From contig JAQGOG010000083.1 in NCBI GenBank assembly GCA_028293765.1, positions 1 through 43,374 of the forward strand: DNA of 43,374 bases. Reading direction: 5' to 3'. Below are positions 24,176-31,634 of the stretch, piece after piece; the first letter of the stretch is position 1; every line of letters starts with the position of its first letter. Made by a program: the position numbers and the translations under genes. Below the pieces are notes generated by a model. That model was given only the letters and a program-made list of their open reading frames with translations, had not been told where the DNA came from and made no database searches. Source of the stretch: Gammaproteobacteria bacterium. Its GTDB lineage: Bacteria > Pseudomonadota > Gammaproteobacteria > Steroidobacterales > Steroidobacteraceae.

Positions 24176-27100
24176 ATGGACAACAGCATTCGCATTGAGC
24201 GGCAAATGGAGATCCCGAGGCTCCCGGAAGCCGTCTGGCGAAGTCTGTTGGCCCTGCTGCTGCTCACCGCGTTCTTGGCGGGTTCCCGTGCCTGGGCCGC
24301 GGATTCCAAGGTGAAGTTCGATCTGCCTGCGGACGAATTCCCGAAGGCGATCCTCGAGTTCTATCACCAGTCCAAGATCGAAGTGCTCTTCCTGGCCACC
24401 GACGCGCTGCGGAAGATAAGAACTCATCCGGTGGTCGGTGAGCTCGAGCCGAGGACAGCGCTGACATTAATGCTGGCCGGAACCGGCCTGACCTTCGAGT
24501 TCGATGAGTCCGATCATTCCGTGATCGTCAGGCAACCCCTCCAGGTGGCCGCGGCGCAAGCGGCGGTACCTCCCGAGGTTTCCGTCCATCACATGGCGGC
24601 CCTGGAGCCGACGGTCGGACATAATCTGAAGCTGGAAGAGGTCGTCGTCACCGGAAGTCTGATTCATGGCGTGATGGACGTCATCGCGCCGCTGGTTTAT
24701 GTCACACGGAAGGATCTTTCGCAGGCGAGCTATGCGACCGTACAGGACGCATTGTATTCACTGCCCATTAATTCGCTGAACGCGCCGCGCGAGGATCGCG
24801 GCCTCAATAACAACGTCAACCTCGGGTCCGGAATCAATCTGCGCGCACTGGGCACGGGTGCGACACTCGTGCTCGTCAACGGACAGCGTCAACCGCTCTC
24901 CGGGCTCAACGCCGACTTCGTGGACGTCTCGAACATTCCGTGGAGTGCGGTGGAACGTATCGAGGTCTTACCCGACGGGGCATCGGCGAGTTACGGAGCC
25001 GACGCGATAGCCGGCGTAGTGAACATCATTCTGCGGGATGGCTTTCATGGAGCGGAAACTCAGTTCCGGCTCGGAGGAGCGCCCGGTGGTCGCGACGAGA
25101 TACTCATATCTCAACTGCTGGGGACGCGTTGGGGCACCGGCAAGGCGATGCTCGACTATCAATACTCGGATGCCACGACTCTCGCGGCCGCCGATCGAGG
25201 CTATGCGGCAGATGCTGACAAGCGGCCGTATGGTGGCGGTGACTATCGCAGCATCTACAGCAATCCGGGCAACGTCCTCAACCCCTTCACGTTGCAGCCG
25301 GTCTACGGCATTGCAAGCGGGCAGAACGGTGCTGCACTAACTCCGGCCGCTCTGTCGCCGACCATCAACCTGGAAAACGCCTTTGCACGATACGAGCTGT
25401 TTCCTGAGAGAAGGTCCCACAGTGTTTATGTGGCAGCCTCGCAGGAGGCAGGGGCTCATGTGGAGTTGTTTGCCAACGGGCGCTTCACTCAGCGCGACAC
25501 AATTGCGCGGCATCTGCCCCAGCAGCAGGTGCTGGTAGTACCGTCGACAAACCCGTTTTTCGTCGATCCTTTTGGGGGATCACCCTATACGGCTGTGTCA
25601 TACAGCTTTCTTCGGGATCTGGGTCCGACCACTTTCGCCGCCGAAACCCAGAACTACATGGGCACCGTGGGAGCGAAGTTCAGGATGGGAGGCGATTGGC
25701 AGGCGACGCTCTCGGAGTCCTATGGACGTGAGACGTTGGCCAACCACAACTATAACGTGCCGGACCCGGCTGCACTGAACGCCGCGCTTGCTGACACCAA
25801 TCCTGCTACGTCGTTCAACGCGTTCGGTGGAGTTACAAATCCCGCGACGCTCGCGGCAATTCGACGCGATTTCCTTTTGCATGCAGCCTCAGGCATCCAG
25901 ACAACCACTTTCATCGCAGATGGTTCCGTCTTGCAACTGCCTACAGGCGCGGCCAAATTGGCGCTGGGGGTCGAGCACCGCCAGGAAACTCTCGATCATG
26001 ATGTACCGGATCCCGCCGACCCCGCCGAGCGGACTGTGTCTGGACGGTATAGCCGACATGTCACATCCGCCTTTACCGAATTGTCTTTGCCTCTAGTAGG
26101 CAACTCCGAGGATCAACGCGCGACTCCCCGCCTCGAGCTTACTTTGGCCGGCCGCTTCGAGGACTACAGCGATTTTGGCCACACGTTCAATCCCCAGGTT
26201 CGGCTGCGATGGATTCCGCTCGAATCGCTCAAATTGCGGGGTAGCTGGGGCAGGTCCTTCCGGGCCCCGAAGCTGGATGACCTGTACGATTCGTCGCAGA
26301 ACGCGGCGTTCATCACCCTGTTGCCGGACCCGCGATCGCCCAACGGCCGATCGACGATTCTCGGACTACAAGGCGACAATCCGAACTTGCGGCAGGAGAC
26401 GGCGAGAACGTGGACAGCGGGCCTCGATGTGGCTCCAGCGTGGGATCCCGGACTGAAGGTGTCACTGACGTATTACTCGATTGACTATGAAGGCCAGATC
26501 GCTCAGCCGGGCTCAGGGGATCCGTTCAATATTCTCGCGAAGGAAGACGAGTGGGGGGCCGTGATCACGCGAAACCCGACTCGGGAAGAGATTGCCTCGG
26601 TCTGCAATCGCCCTGAGTTTCAGGGGTCGCGGTCCGATTGCCTGCTTAGCACACCCGCGGCGATCGTCGACTTTCGGTTGGCGAATCTTGCGTCTACCAA
26701 GGTAAGCGGTCTGGACGTAGATGCTCGTCAGTCACTCGACAGCAGGGTCGGCGAGTTTCGCTTTGGTCTGTACGGCAGCTATGTTTTCCGCTTCGGCCAG
26801 GCAGTGACGAGTACTTCGCCCAGCACGGATATTCTGAATACGTTCGACAACCCTCTTGCCCTGCGGCTGCGCGGGACTGCCGGGTGGAATCGGTACCATC
26901 AGGGTGATTCCGGGCTGGGAGTGAACCTGGCAGTCAATTACACCAACGGCTATGACAACCCGGGAAGTTCGCTGGTGCCACACATCGATGCGCTGGCTAC
27001 GGTGGATCTGCAGCTTCTCTATCGAATCGGCAAGACCGGCGGATTTTGGGCTGACACGGAGCTCGCTGTGAATGCCGTGAACGTCTTTAATCAAAGTCCG

Positions 27101-27190
27101 CCGTTCGCCGATAATCTGTTTGGTTACGATCCGGCGAATGTGCAGCCACTCGGACGCGTGGTTAGTCTGTCCGTACGAAAGAAGTGGTGA
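24176..27190 (+). CDS. TonB-dependent receptor with N-terminal STN signalling domain
   Basis: A receptor of about 1000 residues in the lasso cluster. The start is uncertain among GTG 24164, ATG 24176 and ATG 24206. After a signal peptide (SRAWA cleavage) comes an STN (secretin/TonB short N-terminal) domain of about 70 residues (VKFDLPADEFPKAILEF, TALTLMLAGTGLTFEFDE). Then come a TonB box (LEEVVVTGS), a plug (LVLVNGQRQPL, VEVLPDGASASYGADAIAGVVN-type motif) and a barrel ending VVSLSVRKKW. An STN domain implies FecA-like signalling to a periplasmic FecR; a FecI/FecR pair lies 0.5 kb downstream. In related clusters this receptor is thought to import the matured lasso peptide; that role is inferred. 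Confidence 0.92.
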   Translation: MDNSIRIERQMEIPRLPEAVWRSLLALLLLTAFLAGSRAWAADSKVKFDLPADEFPKAILEFYHQSKIEVLFLATDALRKIRTHPVVGELEPRTALTLMLAGTGLTFEFDESDHSVIVRQPLQVAAAQAAVPPEVSVHHMAALEPTVGHNLKLEEVVVTGSLIHGVMDVIAPLVYVTRKDLSQASYATVQDALYSLPINSLNAPREDRGLNNNVNLGSGINLRALGTGATLVLVNGQRQPLSGLNADFVDVSNIPWSAVERIEVLPDGASASYGADAIAGVVNIILRDGFHGAETQFRLGGAPGGRDEILISQLLGTRWGTGKAMLDYQYSDATTLAAADRGYAADADKRPYGGGDYRSIYSNPGNVLNPFTLQPVYGIASGQNGAALTPAALSPTINLENAFARYELFPERRSHSVYVAASQEAGAHVELFANGRFTQRDTIARHLPQQQVLVVPSTNPFFVDPFGGSPYTAVSYSFLRDLGPTTFAAETQNYMGTVGAKFRMGGDWQATLSESYGRETLANHNYNVPDPAALNAALADTNPATSFNAFGGVTNPATLAAIRRDFLLHAASGIQTTTFIADGSVLQLPTGAAKLALGVEHRQETLDHDVPDPADPAERTVSGRYSRHVTSAFTELSLPLVGNSEDQRATPRLELTLAGRFEDYSDFGHTFNPQVRLRWIPLESLKLRGSWGRSFRAPKLDDLYDSSQNAAFITLLPDPRSPNGRSTILGLQGDNPNLRQETARTWTAGLDVAPAWDPGLKVSLTYYSIDYEGQIAQPGSGDPFNILAKEDEWGAVITRNPTREEIASVCNRPEFQGSRSDCLLSTPAAIVDFRLANLASTKVSGLDVDARQSLDSRVGEFRFGLYGSYVFRFGQAVTSTSPSTDILNTFDNPLALRLRGTAGWNRYHQGDSGLGVNLAVNYTNGYDNPGSSLVPHIDALATVDLQLLYRIGKTGGFWADTELAVNAVNVFNQSPPFADNLFGYDPANVQPLGRVVSLSVRKKW

Positions 27191-27197
27191 AGGAAAA

Positions 27198-27224
27198 GGT
27201 GCGCAACGTACAACGTTGCGCACC
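27198..27224. terminator. Terminator between the TonB receptor and lasso precursor genes
   Basis: Arms 27198-27209 and 27213-27224 (GGTGCGCAACGT and its complement) are a perfect 12-bp stem with a 3-nt loop. On the minus strand it is followed by TTTTCCTT, so it is best as the terminator of the leftward precursor transcript. It lies 8 bp after the receptor stop and may stop rightward transcription too, although no T-run follows on that strand. Confidence 0.85.
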
Positions 27225-27239
27225 GTGCTGGGGTCCCGA

Positions 27240-27398
27240 TTAGAACACCTGCAGCCCAGCTCCGATATCCATTTTCGAACCGTACACGCCGCCCTTCGTT
27301 TCCGAAACGGCACCTACCTCGACGAGACCATCCTCCGTCTCACGAACCACTTCCGTGTGTTCTTCCCGACTCACCAACTCGTTCGGATTAGTGTTCAT
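27240..27398 (-). CDS. Lasso peptide precursor (A gene), 52 residues
   Basis: A short gene, ATG at 27398, with a strong ribosome-binding site (GGAGGAG, about 5 bp upstream). The leader is 35 residues and acidic, ending GLVEVGAVSETK. This resembles the proteobacterial lasso leader pattern Leu-x3-Gly...Thr-x-Gly, with the essential Thr at position -2. The predicted core is GGVYGSKMDIGAGLQVF (17 residues): Gly1 for the ring amine, Asp9 as the only acidic residue, giving a 9-membered ring and an 8-residue tail. It is on the strand opposite B and C and next to FecI. An in-frame extension to 27503 adds no leader features. Precursor identity is strongly supported by the cluster; the product is predicted only. 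Confidence 0.88.
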   Translation of the reverse strand: MNTNPNELVSREEHTEVVRETEDGLVEVGAVSETKGGVYGSKMDIGAGLQVF

Positions 27399-27491
27399 GT
27401 CGACTCCTCCACTGGCACTTGATTTTTGGCCAAATAGTTCATTGCAAAGCAGTACGACTTGAGTTGTCGCACATCCCAGACAACCGGGCGG

Positions 27492-27512
27492 ACGGCTTAC
27501 CATCCAAGCCGT
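27492..27512. repeat. Inverted repeat ACGGCTT-N7-AAGCCGT
   Basis: Perfect 7-bp arms (27492-27498, 27506-27512) about 95 bp upstream of the precursor start. It may be an operator or a stem-loop in the precursor leader RNA. Confidence 0.45.
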
Positions 27513-27567
27513 AGGTCCGTCAATACGTGATTAGCGCAAATAGCTCGCGCCCATTATTCCACGGTAT

Positions 27568-27582
27568 TTGTGCATAGCACAA
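27568..27582. repeat. Palindrome TTGTGC-ATA-GCACAA
   Basis: Perfect 6-bp arms with a 3-bp centre, 120 bp upstream of the sigma-factor start. The size and symmetry suit a dimeric regulator; which one is unknown. Confidence 0.45.
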
Positions 27583-27701
27583 TGACCCAAGCTCTGGCCC
27601 CACGGTTCCGGGGCGGCTTTTGCACTGCCGCGACCAATTTAATTGCTGAGCTGGGGGGGTGTATGCGTTGATCGGGCATCTAAGTAACAGGGAAGAGGGC
27701 A

Positions 27702-28268
27702 ATGGATACGGGCGATATGGGCAGCGGGGAAGGCTCGCCGGGACGGCGCGAGGAACTGGTTGAACAATTGTGCCGTGCTTACGAGGCGCAGTTGCTGCAG
27801 TACCTGACGCGCATGCTCGGGCAGCCGGAGGTCGCCCGCGAGGTGGTACAGGACACTTACGAAAGGATTCACAAACTCTACAAACCCGAAGACGTGATGT
27901 TTCCACGCGCCATGCTGTTCAAGATCGCGACGAATTTCGCCTTGATGCGCCTGCGTCGCGCGCGCCTGGAAAGCACCCTCATTACCGGCTCCGCGGGGAT
28001 GGAGAAGGTGCCCGACGAGGCGGCACCTCCGGACAAGCGCGCCATGGCCGAAGAGGTCAACGAGAAGCTCGTGCAGACCATCAAGGAGCTGCATCCGAAT
28101 CTGCGCGCCGTATTTGTGATGGCTCACGTTCAGGGTAAAGCCCGCAAGGACATCGCCGCGCAGCTGGGCATCTCGCTGAAGAGGGTCGACAAGCGCATGA
28201 CCAAGGCCCTGCGGGCCTGTCGGGAGCGCATGGAATCCTTCGGCATAGACCTGCTGCGAGTCGATTGA
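27702..28268 (+). CDS. ECF sigma factor, FecI-like
   Basis: A 188-residue extracytoplasmic-function sigma factor. Region 2 is at about 20-90 (YEAQLLQYLTRMLGQPEVAREVVQDTYERI, then FPRAMLFKIATNFALMRLRRAR). Region 4 is at about 115-175 (ELHPNLRAVFVMAHVQGKARKDIAAQLGISLKRVDKRMTKAL condensed), with a clear helix-turn-helix. ATG at 27702 has AGAGGG upstream. FecR starts 9 bp after its stop. With the STN receptor next to it, the model is FecA-FecR-FecI: ligand in the receptor frees the sigma factor to transcribe cluster promoters. The FecI class is supported by context. Confidence 0.92.
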   Translation: MDTGDMGSGEGSPGRREELVEQLCRAYEAQLLQYLTRMLGQPEVAREVVQDTYERIHKLYKPEDVMFPRAMLFKIATNFALMRLRRARLESTLITGSAGMEKVPDEAAPPDKRAMAEEVNEKLVQTIKELHPNLRAVFVMAHVQGKARKDIAAQLGISLKRVDKRMTKALRACRERMESFGIDLLRVD

Positions 28269-28277
28269 GGAAATCTC

Positions 28278-29339
28278 ATGTTCGCCCGTACTGAATCGGA
28301 GACGATCATTCGCGACCAGGCATCGGTCTGGGCGACGCTGCTCGACAGCGGCGACCTGTCTGAAACCCAGCGCAGGGACTTTCACGGGTGGCTGGAGGAT
28401 CCCCGCCACGAGAGGGAGCTGGCCAGGCAACAGACTCTGCTGTTCCTGGCTCAGGACATCGGTTCCGAGGACAAGGCGTCTCTCGGGCGCACCGTCTCTG
28501 ACTCGGAAGACCAATTCAACGCACTGCGGCGCCTGCTTGCCCAACCGCTGTGGATTTCCGGAGTTGCCGCCGCCGCGGCTGCAACCGTCGTAATCGGCGG
28601 CTGGTTCGGCGTCCGTCCGGTTAGAGAATTCTTCACCCATTCCTATACGACGGAAGTCGGGGAAATGCGTACCGTCACTTTGAAAGACGGGACCATCGCC
28701 CATCTCAACACGCAAAGCCAGCTTGCCTGGGTTGGCACTGGCACGGATCGCCACGTCGTTCTCTTGCAGGGCGAGGTGTTCTTCGAGGTCGTGCACGATG
28801 CCACGCGGCCGTTTCGCATAACCGTGGATCACAGCGAGATCCGCGACATAGGCACGCAGTTCGATGTCTACCGCAAATCCAGCGGTAGCGTGGTCGTGAC
28901 GGTTATCAGCGGGCAGGTTGCCGTCCAGGAAATCGGCCCGGGCGGTGCGCAGCCTCCGTGGGCGGAGCGGCAACTAAAGGCCAATGAGCAGATCGAGTAC
29001 ACCCCTTCCAGTCTGATAGCGGACGTTCATTCGACCGTTGCCCCCAAGGCCGTCAGGTGGCGTGAAGGGCTGCTGGAGACCGAGGGGCAGGCCTTCTCGA
29101 CCGTAGTCGGTGAGCTCAACCGCTATTCGAACAAGCAGATTCTCGTCCCGGATCTGCCTGCGAGTCTGCAAAACATCAACATCGGCGGTACGTTGAACGT
29201 CCACGATGTGCCTGCGGCGCTGAAGCGCATCCAAAAGCTCGGACACATCGTAATGACGGATACCCCGAACGCTTACATCCTGAGTTACGAGGCCGACCCG
29301 CCGGTTATGAAGCAACCCAATGCGGTGGGACGTCCGTGA
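28278..29339 (+). CDS. FecR-family anti-sigma regulator
   Basis: A 353-residue inner-membrane regulator. The cytoplasmic N-terminus (about 1-85) has the usual sigma-binding 'WATLLDSGDLSETQRRDFHGWL' type segment. One transmembrane helix follows (ISGVAAAAAATVVIGGWFGV). The periplasmic FecR domain has the motifs EMRTVTLKDGTIAHLNTQS, LLQGEVFFEVVHD and GTQFDVY. A C-terminal STN-like segment (YSNKQILVPDLPASLQNINIGG, split by the linker) would contact the receptor's STN domain. GAGGAAA precedes ATG at 28278. It forms one operon with the upstream sigma factor and probably the next two genes. Confidence 0.92.
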   Translation: MFARTESETIIRDQASVWATLLDSGDLSETQRRDFHGWLEDPRHERELARQQTLLFLAQDIGSEDKASLGRTVSDSEDQFNALRRLLAQPLWISGVAAAAAATVVIGGWFGVRPVREFFTHSYTTEVGEMRTVTLKDGTIAHLNTQSQLAWVGTGTDRHVVLLQGEVFFEVVHDATRPFRITVDHSEIRDIGTQFDVYRKSSGSVVVTVISGQVAVQEIGPGGAQPPWAERQLKANEQIEYTPSSLIADVHSTVAPKAVRWREGLLETEGQAFSTVVGELNRYSNKQILVPDLPASLQNINIGGTLNVHDVPAALKRIQKLGHIVMTDTPNAYILSYEADPPVMKQPNAVGRP

Positions 29340-29596
29340 TCCGGATCGGCACACGGCTTGCGTCGATATCCGGTGGTGCAGACCGCCGGCTCGAGCTGGA
29401 GCGCATGTGTTGTGATCAGGTGCATCTCATCAAGCCCTACGTCGGCCGAGCGCTGCGCGCGCGGACGCAAACACAGTTTGAATTACACCTTTTTGCGTGC
29501 GAGCACTGCCGGCGTGCAGTTGAATTCGAACTTCTCGTCAAGCGAGCTGTTGCGGATTTCGCAAAATTCGCACAATTTTCCCGATCCTGGCATTAA
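29336..29596 (+). CDS. Small zinc-finger-like (H-x3-C-x2-C) protein
   Basis: An 86-residue protein starting at GTG 29336, whose start overlaps the FecR stop by 4 bp (GTGA), which implies translational coupling. The segment HLFACEHC is an H-x3-C-x2-C motif like that of zinc-binding anti-sigma (ZAS / zf-HC2) proteins, within a helical frame (FELHLFACEHCRRAVEFELL). Two further cysteines lie near residue 25. No membrane segment is seen, so if it is an anti-sigma or adaptor it is cytoplasmic. It could tune the upstream sigma factor. The gene is probable, the role inferred. Confidence 0.6.
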   Translation: MIRIGTRLASISGGADRRLELERMCCDQVHLIKPYVGRALRARTQTQFELHLFACEHCRRAVEFELLVKRAVADFAKFAQFSRSWH

Positions 29597-29618
29597 GAGG
29601 CAATAGAGGACGAACAAC

Positions 29619-29846
29619 ATGCTCATTCTTACACGACGGGTCGGCGAGACCGTGATGATAGGGGACGAGGTGACGATCACTGTCCTTGGGGTAAAGGGGA
29701 ACCAGGTGCGCGTGGGAATCAACGCACCGAAGAGCGTTGCCGTACACCGGGAAGAGATCTACGAGCGCATCAAACGCGAGCAGCAGGGCGAGTCGGGGGA
29801 GTCGGGGGATAAGCCCAAGCACGCGGCGGAATACGCGCCGGCCTGA
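29619..29846 (+). CDS. csrA: Carbon storage regulator CsrA/RsmA
   Basis: A 75-residue RNA-binding protein that represses or stabilises mRNAs by binding GGA motifs. The sequence [20 protein letters not shown] is the canonical N-terminus; the C-terminal RNA-contact segment [12 protein letters not shown] is present. A Gly/Glu/Ser-rich tail of about 20 residues is extra. GAGGA lies about 9 bp before ATG at 29619, and the gene is 22 bp after the small zinc-finger-like gene. The usual csrA neighbours in gammaproteobacteria (alaS, a serine tRNA) are absent, so this may be an extra copy tied to the sigma-factor operon. Confidence 0.95.
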   Translation: MLILTRRVGETVMIGDEVTITVLGVKGNQVRVGINAPKSVAVHREEIYERIKREQQGESGESGDKPKHAAEYAPA

Positions 29847-29981
29847 TCGACAGGTCTCGTGTGTGTCGCGTCGAGTGCCGGTTCTCGCGCGACGACCGGA
29901 CGCGGTCGGCTAGACCGCGAGGGATTTCTCTTCAGGCGACTCGGGCCGCCCCTCGCGCGACCCCGGCCGCGGGTTGCTGTC

Positions 29982-30000
29982 CCGCCGCCGGTGGCGGCGG
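29982..30000. repeat. GC-rich hairpin after csrA
   Basis: CCGCCGCC-GGT-GGCGGCGG, a perfect 8-bp stem with a 3-nt loop, 135 bp after csrA. There is no T-run, so it is a possible but imperfect terminator, or the leader of the next gene. Confidence 0.4.
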
Positions 30001-30059
30001 CTCATCGTAACCCTTGCGTCGTTCGTCAATTGCCACGCTTATGCTGATCACCGCCCGAG

Positions 30060-31127
30060 ATGCATTACTTCCATACTAGGGACGAGAGTGCGGAGATCCT
30101 CCGTCGCGCTCTCCAGATGATGGCTCCGCATAACGTGGGCTTTCATCCGTTGAGCTACGCGGTGTGGTACGAGCATGCGGCCTATCTGAATCCGGGACTC
30201 TCCCGGGATCTCGAAAAATTGATCTCCAGGGAATCCGTACTGACCGAGGCGGATGTGGCGCGGTTGTATGCCCTGCATATTGGAGCGCGCGACGTCGAGG
30301 CTTTCGAACGTGCGCAGAGCCAGCTGCGAAAGCTGCTCGAGGACACTGCCACCGGGGCGGCCAGCGCGCAGTCCGCTGCCGTGCAGTTCACGCACAATCT
30401 CGAAGATGTTTTCAAGGAATTGGAGCAACCGACGGACACCGTGGCGCTCAAGCGCATGGTCGCCGAACTTCTCAGTCACGCGCAGAGCATGCACCTGATC
30501 ACGTCGGAGTTCTCGCAGAAGCTCGCGACGAATGGGGCCGAAGTGGCGACTGTCATCGAGCGTCTCGAGCGGGCGCAGACTGAGCCGCTCCGCGATCCGC
30601 TCACCGGTCTCAACAACCGGCACGGCTTCCAGCGCGCCGCCGATGGCCTCGGTACTTCCGTATCCAACCTCAACGGCGTAGCCCTGCTGGCCGCGGATAT
30701 CGATCATTTCAAAAAGATCAACGATACGCACGGACACGTGATCGGCGACAAGGTCCTGTTGAAGATCGCGCAGATTCTGCGCACCCACATCAAAGCTCAG
30801 GATATCGCTTCGCGCCTGGGAGGCGATGAGTTTGCGGTTCTCCTGCCGGGAATGTCGCTTGCCGCTGCGGCGGCGCTCGCCGAACAGATCCGGATGTCCG
30901 TCGCGCGCACGCTCATCTCCCGTCTCGACGGCGTCGAGTACGTTGGACAGGTCTCGCTCTCGATTGGATTGGCCGTGGGTGAGAAGGACGACACGCTGGA
31001 ATCGCTTCGCCATCGCGCCGACGCCGCCATGTACAGGGCCAAGGACGCTGGCCGTAATCGCGTCAGCCTCGCCGCCCAGCGGATTCCAACCGCCGCCAGC
31101 GCGCAGACCGAAAAGCAAGCCGGCTGA
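30060..31127 (+). CDS. Diguanylate cyclase (GGDEF), soluble
   Basis: A 355-residue enzyme that makes c-di-GMP from two GTP. The N-terminal 180 residues are helical, without membrane segments or a recognised sensor fold. The GGDEF domain begins at RDPLTGLNNRHGF; the active-site motif is GGDEF at 254-258, and the GTP/metal-site segment DIDHFKKINDTHGH is intact. The inhibitory I-site, normally R-x-x-D five residues before GGDEF, is KAQD (245-248), so product inhibition is probably weak or lost. It lies 9 kb from a c-di-GMP riboswitch in this window; a regulatory link is only inferred. Confidence 0.92.
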   Translation: MHYFHTRDESAEILRRALQMMAPHNVGFHPLSYAVWYEHAAYLNPGLSRDLEKLISRESVLTEADVARLYALHIGARDVEAFERAQSQLRKLLEDTATGAASAQSAAVQFTHNLEDVFKELEQPTDTVALKRMVAELLSHAQSMHLITSEFSQKLATNGAEVATVIERLERAQTEPLRDPLTGLNNRHGFQRAADGLGTSVSNLNGVALLAADIDHFKKINDTHGHVIGDKVLLKIAQILRTHIKAQDIASRLGGDEFAVLLPGMSLAAAAALAEQIRMSVARTLISRLDGVEYVGQVSLSIGLAVGEKDDTLESLRHRADAAMYRAKDAGRNRVSLAAQRIPTAASAQTEKQAG

Positions 31128-31223
31128 AAAACTCGGCGCCGGTCAACGCTCTACGTCATACAGTAGTCCGCACCCTCCGGGACTGCATGGACGTTCGATG
31201 GCGCGCCGCCGCAGGATTGCGGC

Positions 31224-31493
31224 ATGGGCAACAGACGACCCGAACGTGATGCGCGGCGCGGGTGGCAGGGCGACGCTCTTATCCTTTACGCGCGCCACTA
31301 CAAGCTGATCGCTCACTGCCGCCGCCCCGGGTGCGAGCACCAGCGCGAGCTGCATGTTCAGCTTCTGCTGCGGCTGTTTCCCCCTGAAACGACCATCGGA
31401 CAAATGGCGGAACGCTTCCGCTGTCACCGCTGCGGCATGCGGGGCGCTCGCATAGAAGCCGAGTACATCGGACCGGTGGGGGATGGCAGATAG
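31224..31493 (+). CDS. Small cysteine-rich protein of unknown function
   Basis: An 89-residue basic protein with two cysteine pairs, C-x4-C (HCRRPGC) and C-x2-C (FRCHRCGMRG), separated by a helical stretch (LHVQLLLRLFPPETTIGQMAERF). This suggests a zinc ribbon. Similar small proteins are common and uncharacterised in Proteobacteria. It starts at ATG 31224, between the cyclase and recQ genes. Function unknown. Confidence 0.65.
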   Translation: MGNRRPERDARRGWQGDALILYARHYKLIAHCRRPGCEHQRELHVQLLLRLFPPETTIGQMAERFRCHRCGMRGARIEAEYIGPVGDGR

Positions 31494-31634
31494 TCGTCCG
31501 GTCAAGGAGCTCGCGAGCTTGCTTCCCACGGCGGACAGATTCCGCGTAATAGTCGGCAAGCCGCGTGGAAATTCGGGGTGTCGCACAGTCGCGGCGCCCG
31601 CTATCCTGCGCTTCGTCTCACCACGGATGCGTCA

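Larger units (their letters stand above)
27399..27701. promoter_or_regulatory. Divergent control region, lasso precursor / FecI operon
   Basis: 303 bp between the leftward precursor and rightward sigma-factor genes. It holds two perfect inverted repeats (27492-27512 and 27568-27582, listed separately) and a 10-bp palindrome TTTGGCCAAA (27425-27434) close to the precursor. TTGCAAT, also present before the BC operon (21217), occurs on the minus strand near 27443-27449 and may be part of a shared promoter type. No further gene is seen. Confidence 0.5.

Noticed and set aside
24061..24198. A 45-codon frame between the cyclase and receptor genes (MDDKRCCGAM...)
   Set aside because: No ribosome-binding site and no lasso leader or core pattern; it overlaps the possible receptor start.
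27399..27503. A longer N-terminus for the precursor peptide (start at 27503)
   Set aside because: The added residues do not resemble a leader, and the ATG at 27398 has a near-perfect ribosome-binding site.
29847..30059. A serine tRNA after csrA, as in many gammaproteobacteria
   Set aside because: No cloverleaf or T-loop GTTCRANNC sequence is present; only a GC-rich hairpin is seen.
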